This document shows, one piece after another, positions 53,600 to 64,000 of a DNA stretch of 64,000 nucleotides. Position 1 is the stretch's first letter, and every line of letters starts with the position of its first letter. The stretch comes from Anadara kagoshimensis (lineage: Eukaryota; Mollusca; Bivalvia; Arcoida; Arcidae), in contig CM037863.1 of NCBI GenBank assembly GCA_021292105.1, positions 3,422,892-3,486,891 of the forward strand. Direction: 5' to 3'. Under the pieces are notes generated by a model that worked only from the letters and a program-made list of their open reading frames with translations, did no database searches and was not told the origin of the DNA. The translations under genes were made by a program, and so were the position numbers.

Positions 53600-54635
53600 A
53601 CCTGTATGGGTAGAATATACTCTTCTATATAAATATTCTTAATTACAATTCAAATGGACGGGTTAATTTTGTTTGTTTATACCTTTGTTATTTAGTTCTT
53701 GACAATATTTATAAAATATTGGTCATTCATTTTGGATTTTACACTTTCGTTTTCAGTTCATAGGTGTGTATAATGTCTTTTTACAAGGATATATCAGAGT
53801 AATTAAACAACACTGAATGTCAGATATGAACACTATAACTTTTAATTTCAAATTCTTTATTTCTCATCATTGAAATTTTTACAATAAAGAGAGCATATAT
53901 TTATAACGGTACAGTATAAACCGTTACTTTAATTATTGATGTCACTGCTCCACTGTTGTATAAACCGATCTTTTTTTCCTTGTTTAATACATTTTACTAA
54001 CCATATTTTTTTCTCTCACATGTTCGGGATAACCAAACATTACTTGAATCATATTCATTATCAAAAATTGATATTGTACAATACAACCGAATAAAATTAA
54101 CACCATTTAGACGATTTGAATATAAATGCTTACACTTTAGTGATGAATATTGTTACAATATTAGCCTAAAAATTTGTCTTGATGACAAAGAACACAGTTA
54201 AAGGGGAATAACTCGTATGGAATTAAATTCAATAAAATAAAAGCACAGAGTAAAACATTGGCGTTTTGGGGATTTGACATGTTGACAAAACAGATAAAAG
54301 GCGCATCCTAGTGCGCATATGACGTAATCATCACCAAGGGCATCAGTTCTGGTGTAAACATCGCCATTTTTGCCATTTGAAATCCCCATAGCGGCAGGAT
54401 TATCCTTTATACAAAAATATTTAATGACAATCGATGATGGACAAATAGATTTTCAGTTACTCAGGTACGACAAGGGACGAACAATTATATCCCTAACATA
54501 AGTAAGTGAACCATTACAAACACTATTCAGAACTTAGGGAATCAATTGTAACTCATACTCAAAACACTGTGATTTTAACATACACAGGTAAACTTTAACC
54601 TTTACATTTGACCTTTAATTTAAGTATTTATTATG
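53600..54635 (+). repeat. a-type satellite block, copy 4
   Basis: It carries the same markers as the other a-type blocks (GCGCATATGACGTAATCATC near 54310), with a local deletion near 53800. Confidence 0.7.
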
Positions 54636-54641
54636 GATGAC

Positions 54642-54643
<2 letters not shown>

Positions 54644-54729
<86 letters not shown>
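54644..54729 (+). repeat. (AT)n microsatellite
   Basis: About 42 AT dinucleotides at the a/b block boundary. Confidence 0.95.
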
Positions 54730-54730
<1 letters not shown>

Positions 54731-55956
54731 CACTAGTTTATTTTGTAATAATCAAGGGAACGCTAATCCGAAATATTACGTACACTTTATCAACTGCGAA
54801 ACCTACAACTATCCGTATGGATAGAATAAACAATTCTGTATAAAAATTACTAATAACAGGTCAAACGGACAGGTCAAAGTTCTGTGTGTATACCTTTGGT
54901 ATTGGATTTTTTACTTTCGTTTTTAGTTTATAGGTGTGTATAATGTCTTTTTTACAAGGACATATCAGTGTTTAACTATGGTATTATAAAAGTTAAGATA
55001 AACAACACTGAACGTCGGACATGAACACACTTTTAACTTCAAGTTCCTTATTTGTCATCATTGCAATATTTATAATATCTATAGCACATTAAAACTGTAC
55101 AACATTCGTGTGTTAAAATGTAATTTTAAAACATTTAGGTTTTTTTATAATGATTGAAAAATAACGTCATCAATACTTGAACACACCATTATATAATGAA
55201 CTCCGTCTCCAACATCTTCAAAACACCAGGTATATAATCTAACTGACTTTGGTATGTTTTGAATTACGATATGTTTCTTTAGGTAACTAATTATTAATTA
55301 TAATTAATTCTTTTTATTTCTTTTTTGTTAAAAATGTAAGATTATAAATAATGTCGTATTTCAATATTGTAGCAAAATACATGTAACATAAGCTTTTAGA
55401 TGGAATATTGATGTTGAATAAACTGTTCACATACATTTTACTTACCATACTTTTGCTGTCAAATGTCCGGGATAACCATATATGACTTAAATCATATTCC
55501 TCATCAAAATTAATTTTGTCTTACAAATGATAAAATTAACACCATTTAGACCATTTGAATATAAATGCTTTAACATTAGTAATAATATGTGCTCCAGTAA
55601 CAGTATTAGCCCAAAAAATCTACTTTTATTATTAATAATAACTGGAGTATATATAGAAAAAACTGTGTTCACTTGACGAAAAAGACTGCTGTTAAAGGGG
55701 GGTAATTCGTATGACATTCAGTTCAATTAAGCTTACATTCTTGTGTATTATACGAAGTCAGTTTGATATATAATGTGTATTGCACTACAACACAATAACG
55801 ATTTGTTCTATTTCGTTGACGACGAGGTTGAATAGCTCTATCTAATATCATTCCAATTTAATAAAAATAGTTTTAAAATTAAAGACGACAGAGACTTCAG
55901 TTAAAAGAGAATGACTTGTAAAGCCTTGAGTACATTTGCGGCAATATGATATAATA
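54730..55956 (+). repeat. b-type satellite block, copy 3
   Basis: It is collinear with 39166-40537 and 45006-46406 but shorter near 55100, and leads into array 3. Confidence 0.75.
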
Positions 55957-58651
55957 TAAAACCACTGTTACCAAGTACTCAACCACATTACACCACTGTT
56001 ACCAAGTACTCAACCATATAACACCACTGTTACCAAGTACTCAATCAAATAACCCCACTGTTACCAAGTACTCAACAACATAACATCACTGTTACCAAGT
56101 ACTCAACTACATTACACCACTGTTACCAAGGACTCAACCATATAACACCACTGTTACCAAGTACTTAACCACATAACACCTCTGTTACCAAGTACTCAAT
56201 CAAATAACCCAACTGTTACCAAGTACTCAACAACATAACATCACTGTTACCAAGTACTCAACAACATAATCCAAATGTTACCAAGTACTCCACAACATAA
56301 CATCACTGTTACCAAGTACTCAACAACATAATCCCACTGTTACCAAGTACTCAACAACATAACCCCACTGTTACCAAGTACTCAACTGCATAACACCACT
56401 GTAACCAAGTACTCAACAACATAAACCCACTGTTACCAAGTACTCAACAACATAACCCCACTGTTACCAAGTACTCAACAACAAAACCCCACTGATACCA
56501 AGTACTCAACACCATAACACCACTGTTACCAAGTACTCAACAACATAGCCCCACTGTTACCAAGTACTCAATAACATAACACAACAGTTACCAAGTACTC
56601 AACAACATAACCCCACTGTTACCAAGTTCTAAACAATATAACATCATTGTTACGAAGTACTCAACAATATAACACCACAGTTACTAAGTACTTAACAACA
56701 TGACATCACTGATACCAAGTTCTAAACAATATATCACCTCTGTTACCAAGTACTAAACAACATAACACCACTGTTACCAAGTACCCAACAAAATAACATC
56801 CCAGTTACCAGCTACTCAATAACATCACACCACTGCTACAAAATACTAAACAACATAACACCACGGTTACCAAGTACTCAACCACATCACACACTGATAC
56901 CAAGTATTCAACACCACGGTTACTAAGTACTCTACAACATAACACCACTGTTACCAATTACTCAACAACATAACACCACTGTTACCAATTACTCAACAAC
57001 ATAACACCACGGTTACCAAGTATTCAACCGCATAACACCATTGTTACCAAGTACTCAACAACATAATACCACTGCTACGAAGTACTCAACAACATAACAC
57101 CACCGTTACCAAATACTTAACTGCATTACACCACTGTAATCAAGTACTCAACAATATAACACAAATGCAACCAAATACTCAACAACAAAACACTACTTGT
57201 ACCAAGCAAACAACAACATAACACCAAAGTGACCAAGGACGTAACCATATAACACACTGATACCAAGTAATCAACAGCATAACACCAATGTTACCAAATG
57301 CTCAAGAACATTACCCCACTGTTACCAAATACACAACCACATAACACCACTGTAACCAAGTACTCAACAACATAACACCACAGTTCCAATTACTCAAAAA
57401 CATCACATCAATGTTACAAGTACTCAACACATAATACCACTGTTACCAAGCACTCAACTACATAACACCAATGTTACCAAGTACTCAACTACATAACACC
57501 ACTATAACCAAGTATTCAACATCATAATACTACTGCTACCAAGCACTCAACAACATAACACCAAAGTGACCAAGGACTCAAAAATATAACACACTGCTGA
57601 CAAGTACTCAACAACATAACACCACTGTAACCCAGTATTCAACCACACAACTCCACTGATACCTAGTACTCAACGACATAACAGCATTGTTACCAAGTAC
57701 TCAAAACCACGGTAACTAAGTACTGAACCGCAATAAACCACTGTTACTAAGTATTCAACACCACGGTTTCCAAGTACTAAACAACATAACACCACTATTA
57801 CCAAATACTCAACAACATAACACCACTGTAACCAAGTACTCAACAACTTAACGTCACTGTTACTAAGTACTCTACAACAAAACACCACTGTTTTCAAATA
57901 CTCAACAACATAGGAGCAATGAAAACAAGTATTCAACAACATAACACAACTGTTACCAAGTACTTAACAACACCACTGTTACCAAGTATTCATCTAAATA
58001 GCACCACTGTTTCTATGTTCTCAACAACATAATACCACAGTAACCAAGTACTCAACAACATCACACAAATGTTACCAAGTACTCAACCACATAACACACT
58101 GATACCGAGTACTCAACTACATAACATTACTGTTTCCAAGTGTTTATCTACATAAAACCACTGTAACCAAGTACTCAACAACATAACCCCACCGTTACCA
58201 AGTACTCAACAGCATAACCCCACTGTTACCAAGTACTCAACAACATAACACCACTGTAACCACGTACTCAACAGCATAACCCCACTGTTACGAAGTACTC
58301 AACAACATAACACCACTGTAACCAAGTACTCAACAACATAACATCACCGTTACCAAGTACTCAACAGAATAACCCCACTGTTACGAGGTACTCAACAACA
58401 TAACACCACTGTAACCAAGTACTCAACAACATAACACCACTGTTACCAAGTACTCAACAACATAATACTACCGTAACAAAGTATTCAACAACATAATACT
58501 ACCGTAACAAAGTATTCAACAACATCACACCAATGTTACCAAGTACTCACCAACACAATTTTACTGTTACCAAGTACTTAACCACATAACACCATCGTAA
58601 CCAAAGACTCAACCACAAAATGCCACTGCTAGCAAATACTTAACTACATAA
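55957..58651 (+). repeat. 31-bp satellite array 3 (about 87 copies)
   Basis: The dominant variant is CAACAACATAACACCACTGT, different from array 2. Copies are more degenerate in the middle (57150-58000). The array ends about 36 bp before the splice acceptor of the HEPN exon. Confidence 0.92.
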
Positions 58652-58741
58652 TGTTATGTAATGATTGATTTTTATTTTTATTTTCAGATTTTCTAAATGT
58701 AAGCGGTTCCAGTTTTCACTCCTTGTAATTAGAAAGAGGTG

Positions 58742-59363
58742 ATGGCTACAGGTGGAGTACCAAACTTAACACCCCAAAGTAGTAAAGAGAAGATTAATTA
58801 TGCTAGACTTTGTAGGGCTATAATTGACATTGGGACTGAAGTGTTGAGGGCAAATTTGAACCGTCATATACAGCCAGTAAATATACTTAATAATGTAATA
58901 AGATGCCCAAACTTAAAGCTGATGCCTCCGTTTATGGTGAAGGTGAACAATGCACAAACACAAGGATATTCTAAGTTTGACATTTCCCTATTATATATTC
59001 TCATTAAAAAGTTATGCCAGACTCAGATTTCTCCAACACGGGGCTGGATCCCTAATCTGAACCCATTACCAAGTGAAACCACAGAAGGAGATGATGTGGA
59101 AAGAATTCATTTAATTCGGAATAGAATTTACGGACACATACCTAATACATGTGTAAGGGATACAGAATATTCTCGCTGCTGGAAAGAACTTGAGGGTATT
59201 GTGCATAGATATGACTCAAAATACGGAACATCTTACACCAGTCAGCTGACATACATAGCCAATCAATGTATGGATGATGTCACAGAAAAGCTATATATGG
59301 ATAAGATCAAAGAATTAAATGAACAGGATGCAGAGATAAGGGATGAATTGAAAAAAGTGAAAG
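58742..59363 (+). CDS. HEPN (DZIP3-like) exon of gene 2, first coding exon
   Basis: This exon encodes 207 residues plus one base. I recognise the DZIP3-like HEPN family from the N-terminal helix around residues 19-38 (NYARLCRAIIDIGTEVLRA) and from the HEPN signature R126-N-R-I-Y-G-H132, the R-x(4-6)-H motif that forms the RNase or nucleotide-binding site in HEPN proteins. The end of the exon is charged and helical, consistent with a lead-in to the coiled coil. The ATG at 58742 is chosen because an in-frame TAG lies at 58730, and a good acceptor (TTTTATTTTCAG, ending 58687) would make 58688-58741 5'UTR. The open frame runs on to a stop at 59390-59392, but the donor GTAGGG at 59364 gives phase 1, which matches the next exon. 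Whether the HEPN is an active RNase is inference. Confidence 0.8.
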
Positions 59364-59829
59364 GTAGGGCAAGATTTCTTATTCATCGTTAAAAGGACCC
59401 AGGGGTCTTTCCGAGTCCAGGACTCTTCAATGCGAATAAAACAACCACTGAGTTGTTTTTGAAGCCGAAATTCTGCCTCATTCATCATTCAAAATTTTAT
59501 GTTTTTTCACAAATACCCTGCCAATTTTTAAAAGCAATATTCTGGGGTTTTCAGTCATCATTAGCTCATTGGCTAAAGCCAGATGATATATATGCTTGAT
59601 GCATGCATGCATACGTCCGTCCATAACAGCTGAAATTACTGGGTCAATTGAAACTAAATCTGCGGTGCTTATGCAAATGAGGTAAGATTTTGCCAGTTAA
59701 ACACTACAGGCCGTTTTTGACTCTTGTTTTATAACATTATGGTCATTTAATGCATAAATTAACCTATGAAACCAAAGAACCGTTTCAACTATATTTTATT
59801 CCTCTGAAACCAGCTGGCCATTTAAACCA

Positions 59830-60180
59830 CATAAAAGAGTTGAGTTCAGTAATTGTGTTTAACGTCCAAGTCAAGAACATTTCACTTATATCGATATGTT
59901 GCCAACTGTAGGCGAAGGTGCAGAAATTTTGCCCGTGTGTTGCGCTTATGGAATTATACAGCAGGGTTCTTTAGCGTGCCAAGCCTAATGTGACACGGGA
60001 CCTCGTTTATTTTAAGTTCCCATCCGAAAGAACCGTGACTTTCATTTCGTAATTGTGAGTGCTTGGTGAAAGAACAGTCACTACCCACTTTTAAGTCTTG
60101 GGTCAGACATGGCCAGGGTTCAAACCCTCAACCCGCCACTTACGAAGCGAGCACTGTACCAACTGAGCTACCGCAGTGGT
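59830..60180 (-). mobile_element. tRNA-derived SINE inserted in the gene 2 intron
   Basis: The tRNA-like head is at 60110-60178 on the minus strand, with A-box GCGGTAGCTCAGTTGGT and B-box GGTTTGAACCCTGG. The body of about 270 bp is followed by CATAAA-type target duplications. Copy 1 of the segmental duplication has the empty site near 11884 (AAACCATAAAGTCC), so insertion followed the duplication. Confidence 0.75.
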
Positions 60181-60649
60181 CATAAAGTCAAAGAGATCAT
60201 GCACTAAAATCCGGGTGAACAAGGCTAGAATTAGAATGTCTTAAGGACATTCTTGTAAAAAAAATGTCTCTAGTTTTTGAAAATCAATTTGTTACGCTTC
60301 AACTCGTTTCTGATTAATTTTTCAATCGGAAACAGTTTTTGTAGGAAATCCCTGAAAATTTTTATGTTTTGCAAATTATTAAAAATTTAGACTGAAGTAT
60401 TCTGTGGCAAAAACAACACTAAAACATTTATGCTTGAGTTATAACATATATTTATTCAATTTTTCAGTACATATACATATTAATATACTGGAAAAAATAT
60501 CAATCCTAATTAAAAGCTCTGTTTTTCTCATTTTTCTTTTGAAAAAAAAGAAAACTTATTTTAGGAGTTGAACAAAACATTAATTCAAGTAATTTGGTAT
60601 TCTTTATAAAACGATCTAAAGTATCCATATTCTATTGTTATGTCTTTAG

Positions 60650-60733
60650 CTGAAGTTACTGAAGTTAAAGAACTTTCCACATCCAAGGAGGCAGCAGTTA
60701 TGGCTAACACACGTCGACTGGCAGAGGTTGAAG
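60650..60733 (+). CDS. gene 2 exon: 28-residue coiled-coil-like module 1
   Basis: This is an 84-bp exon between a TGTCTTTAG acceptor and a GTTAGT donor, phase 1-1. It reads EVTEVKELSTSKEAAVMANT followed by RRLAEVE. Hydrophobic residues are spaced roughly as heptads (V, V, L, A, V, L, V), and the rest is Glu/Lys/Ser/Thr-rich, which suggests a helical linker. It shares the pattern E-x-x-E-V-K-x-x-S-T-S-x-E-A-A-V-x-A with the next two exons, so the three arose by tandem exon duplication. The phase joins it in frame to the HEPN exon upstream. The coiled-coil assignment is inferred from pattern only. Confidence 0.7.
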
Positions 60734-61246
60734 GTTAGTAGCACATACAACTCACCATAGACTATTTTTTGTCAATTTTGTTCCCCGTTCACAATTAAAA
60801 ATCTTATGCTATTCACAAACATCAAAGTAATTTTCACAATTTAGAAAAATAAAATTAACTCTAATATGATAAAAAAACTGAAATAAAAATAAACGATTTA
60901 AAGAATATACCTTGGCTATCTATACTTTTATCCCCAGAAAGAAAGACGGGAACATAGCAAACATAGCCATAGCAAGGCTAATTTTTACTTCCTACGACAA
61001 TATTGTTATTTAACTTGTTGATTTGTCGTTGAAAAAAAATCTATATAGTGAATGATAATAAATAAAAATAATTTTTCTTTTTGTTATGGAAGTATGAAAA
61101 ATTGGACATTGCATACATAACATCATTTTCTTACGAATATTTTTTGTTTTCCCTGTTTATAGAAGGAGTTAGTGTCAAAGTGAACGGTGCTTTATTAGTA
61201 GACAAGAACAAATAAAAAAATTAATCTAATTCATTATTATTCTCAG

Positions 61247-61330
61247 GTGAATTAGCTGAAGTTAAAGATATTTCCACATCCATGGAGGCAGCCGTCACAG
61301 CTACCGATAGTAGACTAGTGATTGTGGAAG
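61247..61330 (+). CDS. gene 2 exon: 28-residue coiled-coil-like module 2
   Basis: This is an 84-bp, phase 1-1 exon with acceptor TTATTCTCAG and a consensus donor GTAAGT. It reads G-ELAEVKDISTSMEAAVTAT-DSRLVIVE and is homologous to the exons at 60650 and 61734 and to 13038-13121 in gene 1. Conservation of reading frame, exon length and splice sites between the paralogues supports it as coding despite its small size. Confidence 0.72.
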
Positions 61331-61733
61331 GTAAGTAGAAAGGGTCCATGTTGGACCATATTGCGGGATGATAATGGCCTCTATTCATAATTTAAATTCT
61401 TGTGTTGTTTCACAATCATTATAGGCTAAACCTGATTTCTACAACATAAGCAACTATAATAGGTAATAATTAATATAAAAATAAATCTTTGGCAATATAC
61501 CTGGTGTATATTTACGTGATTATCTTTGTTTTTTCAATATACAAATTTTTTCTTTACTTTGGAATTGGGATTTTGACATGGATTGGTATTTTTGGTTTTA
61601 AATAGTTTAGAAAGTACACATACTTGGTACACAAGTCCAGAAACATTTAAAATTACTAGGCAATAAAAGAAGTCGGTACCAACATTAATTTTACTTTATT
61701 GTGAAAAAAGAACTAATCCATTCTTCTTTACAG

Positions 61734-61817
61734 GTGAAGTAACTGAAATTAAAAAAAAATCCACATCCACGGAGACAGCAGTCACGGCTACCAATACTAG
61801 ACTAGCGAGGGTAGAAG
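61734..61817 (+). CDS. gene 2 exon: 28-residue coiled-coil-like module 3
   Basis: This is an 84-bp, phase 1-1 exon with acceptor TTCTTTACAG and donor GTTAGT. It encodes G-EVTEIKKKSTSTETAVTAT-NTRLARVE. A run of nine A codes for the three lysines. The frame is intact here, whereas the gene 1 counterpart (13561-13643) is one base shorter in the same A-rich stretch. Confidence 0.7.
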
Positions 61818-62331
61818 GTTAGTATAAACGGCCGTCGCTGCTTCATTCTGTGTCAATATTGGTTCCTATTCACAATTTAAAATCTGATGTCTTTTTTTCA
61901 AACATTAACCTGATTTTCACATTTTAAAAAAGTGATAAACTTGATACAGTTGTAGCAAGAAATAAAATCACCATATTTATGGCGTAAGAATTGAAAAATG
62001 TGTGACGTACATTACAATATTTTTTGCGCTAAATGCTGATAAAATGAAAATGTATTTAAATTATAATGTAAAGACAACTCCTGTCCAAGGTAATTTTCCA
62101 AAACTATAAATAATTCATTCAATATTCACATACCATTATTGTCCTTTGAACATAAGTACAAACCATGAAAAAGTAATTACTGGCTTGTCATCCTAATTCA
62201 CTGAATTTGCTAATTTTACATAATACTTGAGCCAATGTTACCAAATAAAATAATGTGAAATTAAAAGAAAATTTCGGACCAATCAAAATCTTTTAAGAAA
62301 ATTGTTATAGGAATGAAATTAATTTTTCTCT

Positions 62332-62438
62332 TTGTTATGGAAGTGTGAAAGAATTGGACATTTTGCACACTGAGAGATTAGCATAGCGAATTATTCTATG
62401 TGTGCAAATTGTCCAATTCTTTTATACTTCCATAACAA
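62332..62438. repeat. Hairpin element, copy 2
   Basis: The arms are 39 bp and start TTGTTATGGAAGTGTG with the inverse ending CATAACAA. It is the paralogue of 14122-14229, and its stem is better preserved. A single-arm relative lies near 61083. Confidence 0.7.
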
Positions 62439-62730
62439 AATGAATATTTGTTTCATTTTTTTAAATTTAATGTTCAGACGTTTTTCAATAACAAATTATC
62501 AATTTTAACAACAACATAGCTGTAGCAAGTAAGCTATGGCGTAGGAATTCAAATGCCTCTGTACGCCATCCATAATTAGTTCACGTCACTGAGAGCCAAT
62601 TCATTCATGCAAAGGGAACAGAAAATCTGACCAATGAATACCCCCGGTATGCTTTTAACAAATGAGAATTGAAAAAAAATATGTGATATTAAATCCATTA
62701 TGTTCTCTATTGATGTATTTATTAACTCAG

Positions 62731-62796
62731 GGCAAGTGGAGGCTGTAAAGACATTAACTGAGGGACACCTCAAAGACAGAGCAACAGAGTTTGATG
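62731..62796 (+). CDS. gene 2 exon: 22-residue helical linker
   Basis: This is a 66-bp, phase 1-1 exon with acceptor TTATTAACTCAG and donor GTAGGT. It encodes G-QVEAVKTLTEGHLKDRATEF-D. In gene 1 the equivalent exon is followed by the nSTAND3 exon, so the NTPase and ankyrin part of gene 2 should lie beyond 64000. None of it is seen in this window. Confidence 0.65.
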
Positions 62797-64000
62797 GTAG
62801 GTATACATAAAAATGTTTTGAAATTATTATACCCCATGGAACTAAAGTTATAAAGGGTATAATGTTTTTGACCCATCGGTCTACATGTATTATTAGAAGT
62901 TTCTATACTTTTAAACTCATCTGTTCATTGTTCGTCGTGTGTAAACTTTAATCAACTCCTCCAAAACACCAAATTAAACAAATGAAATGAAATACAGAAA
63001 TGGTTTATTATCTCCATAACTATGAATGAAGATCTTGGGTTCAAGGGTCAAGGTCACAGATGCAAATAAATATTGAAATGGTTCATAATCTAAAAAACTA
63101 TAAACTTTTTGTATAGACACATATATGAGCCGCTCCATGACAAAACGACCCTTATGGCATAAAAAATTATTTTGAGTTTTTATCAGATCCTGAAAGTACA
63201 TTTTCATGTGATTCCAAAAATGTATATCTTGTCTTAAAATTCCCGTATTTGACGTCGCTATGGTAACTTTAACACACAAGTGGTTTAAGTTGTGATGTAA
63301 TCGTAACGTCACTGTAAGATAAACGTAAAAGAATTAAATAATAGTCTCGGAAAATATTTACTGTCATTTATGTATTCATAATTTCAAGTTTCAAAACATT
63401 TTATTCTCAGAGCATATTCACAATCCTGTTTTATTGAAAAAGAATAAAATTCCAAATGCATTTATATAAAATAAATTACAATTATTTGGTGATTTCAAAT
63501 TATTGACACAGGGAAAAACTTCCATTTTTTTCCATTTTAATATTTTTTTATGTTGTTGAAAAAAAATAAACAAATTAGAATTACCATTAGATAATGATGA
63601 CCAGGTGGTGCAGTGGTTCGCGTTTCCACTCATCATCAATCAAGTTCATAACCACCTTTCTAAGTGACACCTAATTGGATTCATCGTAATCTCCAATTTT
63701 TCAGAGAAACACTGAAATTCCGGTCAATAAATAGATAAGATGTTTATCAAATGATGCTAAATTTTATTCTGGTTTTAGCAATTCCTTGGTCAGAAATATG
63801 AAATGTTGATTATTTGATGTATTTTAACAGGTGTTTCACACGTTTTGATTATCAACAGATTTCTGCAAACGGGAATGACATTTTGGAGACAGTGTAATGA
63901 ATTGCTTGTTTTATTATCCTCGTGAGGGTGGGGGTAGGGGCTGTATGTACATGTACGTTTGTGTGTGTGTTCTTGGATAATTTGGTTTCCATGCATTTTA

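Larger units (their letters stand above)
59700..64000 (+). repeat. Segmental duplication, copy 2 (gene 2 linker exons and introns)
   Basis: This is the paralogous copy of 11770-16887, about 48 kb downstream in direct orientation. It carries a SINE (59830-60180) absent from copy 1. Near 63700-63835 it has about 135 bp of unrelated sequence where copy 1 has about 1.25 kb. The duplication runs off the window end. Confidence 0.8.

Noticed and set aside
57670-57942. 90-residue ORF on the minus strand in array 3
   Set aside because: It is a read-through of degenerate 31-bp units (31 is not a multiple of three) and has no biological pattern.
60107-60178. Functional tRNA gene
   Set aside because: The A- and B-boxes are good, but the acceptor arm does not close and a SINE body follows.

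Overview
This is an AT-rich, repeat-dense eukaryotic window with intron-split genes and GT-AG splice sites. There is no prokaryotic gene packing. The best guess for the source is a lophotrochozoan, most likely a bivalve mollusc. That rests on the combination of a DZIP3-type HEPN domain, an nSTAND3-type NTPase and very long ankyrin arrays, on an L1/Tx1-like LINE, on tRNA-derived SINEs, and on DNA elements with TA target sites. The species is not determined.

The protein-coding content is two tandem, same-strand paralogues of one multidomain gene. Gene 2 (58742 to beyond 64000) starts with a HEPN exon (58742-59363). Three 84-bp coiled-coil-like exons and one 66-bp exon follow, all phase 1-1, and the rest of the gene lies past the window. 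Gene 1 shows the equivalent small exons (12157-12192, 13038-13121, 13561-13643, 14513-14569), then a 12.3-kb intron, then one giant terminal exon (26901-30915) with an nSTAND3-like P-loop NTPase and about 24 near-identical 33-residue ankyrin repeats. A polyadenylation signal lies at 31051. The combined architecture HEPN - coiled coil - STAND NTPase - ANK is that of an NLR-like sensor/effector protein. Gene 1 has a 48-bp exon deletion, a 1-nt loss in an A-run exon and several frameshifts in the ankyrin region, so it is either decaying or mis-assembled there. No HEPN exon was found for gene 1 in the window.

Region by region: 1-5.7 kb is non-coding with small palindromic or MITE elements. 5.7-8.73 kb is a striking TA-flanked element whose two arms are inverted arrays of a 21-bp satellite. 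8.7-11.7 kb is non-coding with a tRNA-like SINE and a hairpin. 11.77-16.9 kb is the first copy of a segmental duplication (the second is 59.7-64 kb) carrying the coiled-coil exons. 17-20.6 kb is low complexity, with a 1.2-kb CAT/ATC-rich tract. 21.17-23.49 kb is a 5'-truncated LINE on the minus strand with a 13-bp target-site duplication. 26.9-30.9 kb is the NTPase/ankyrin exon. 31.6-33.5 kb is a roughly 60-bp minisatellite split by a nested repeat element.

35.6-58.65 kb is a 23-kb complex satellite domain. Its composite unit [a-type block, b-type block, 31-bp array] occurs three times (arrays at 40.5-42.2, 46.4-49.9 and 56.0-58.65 kb). It also holds a nearly identical 1.8-kb duplicated block, a 1000-bp pogo/Tigger-like element, and an insert with a plausible degenerate ORF. 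The last array ends about 36 bp before the splice acceptor of the HEPN exon of gene 2.
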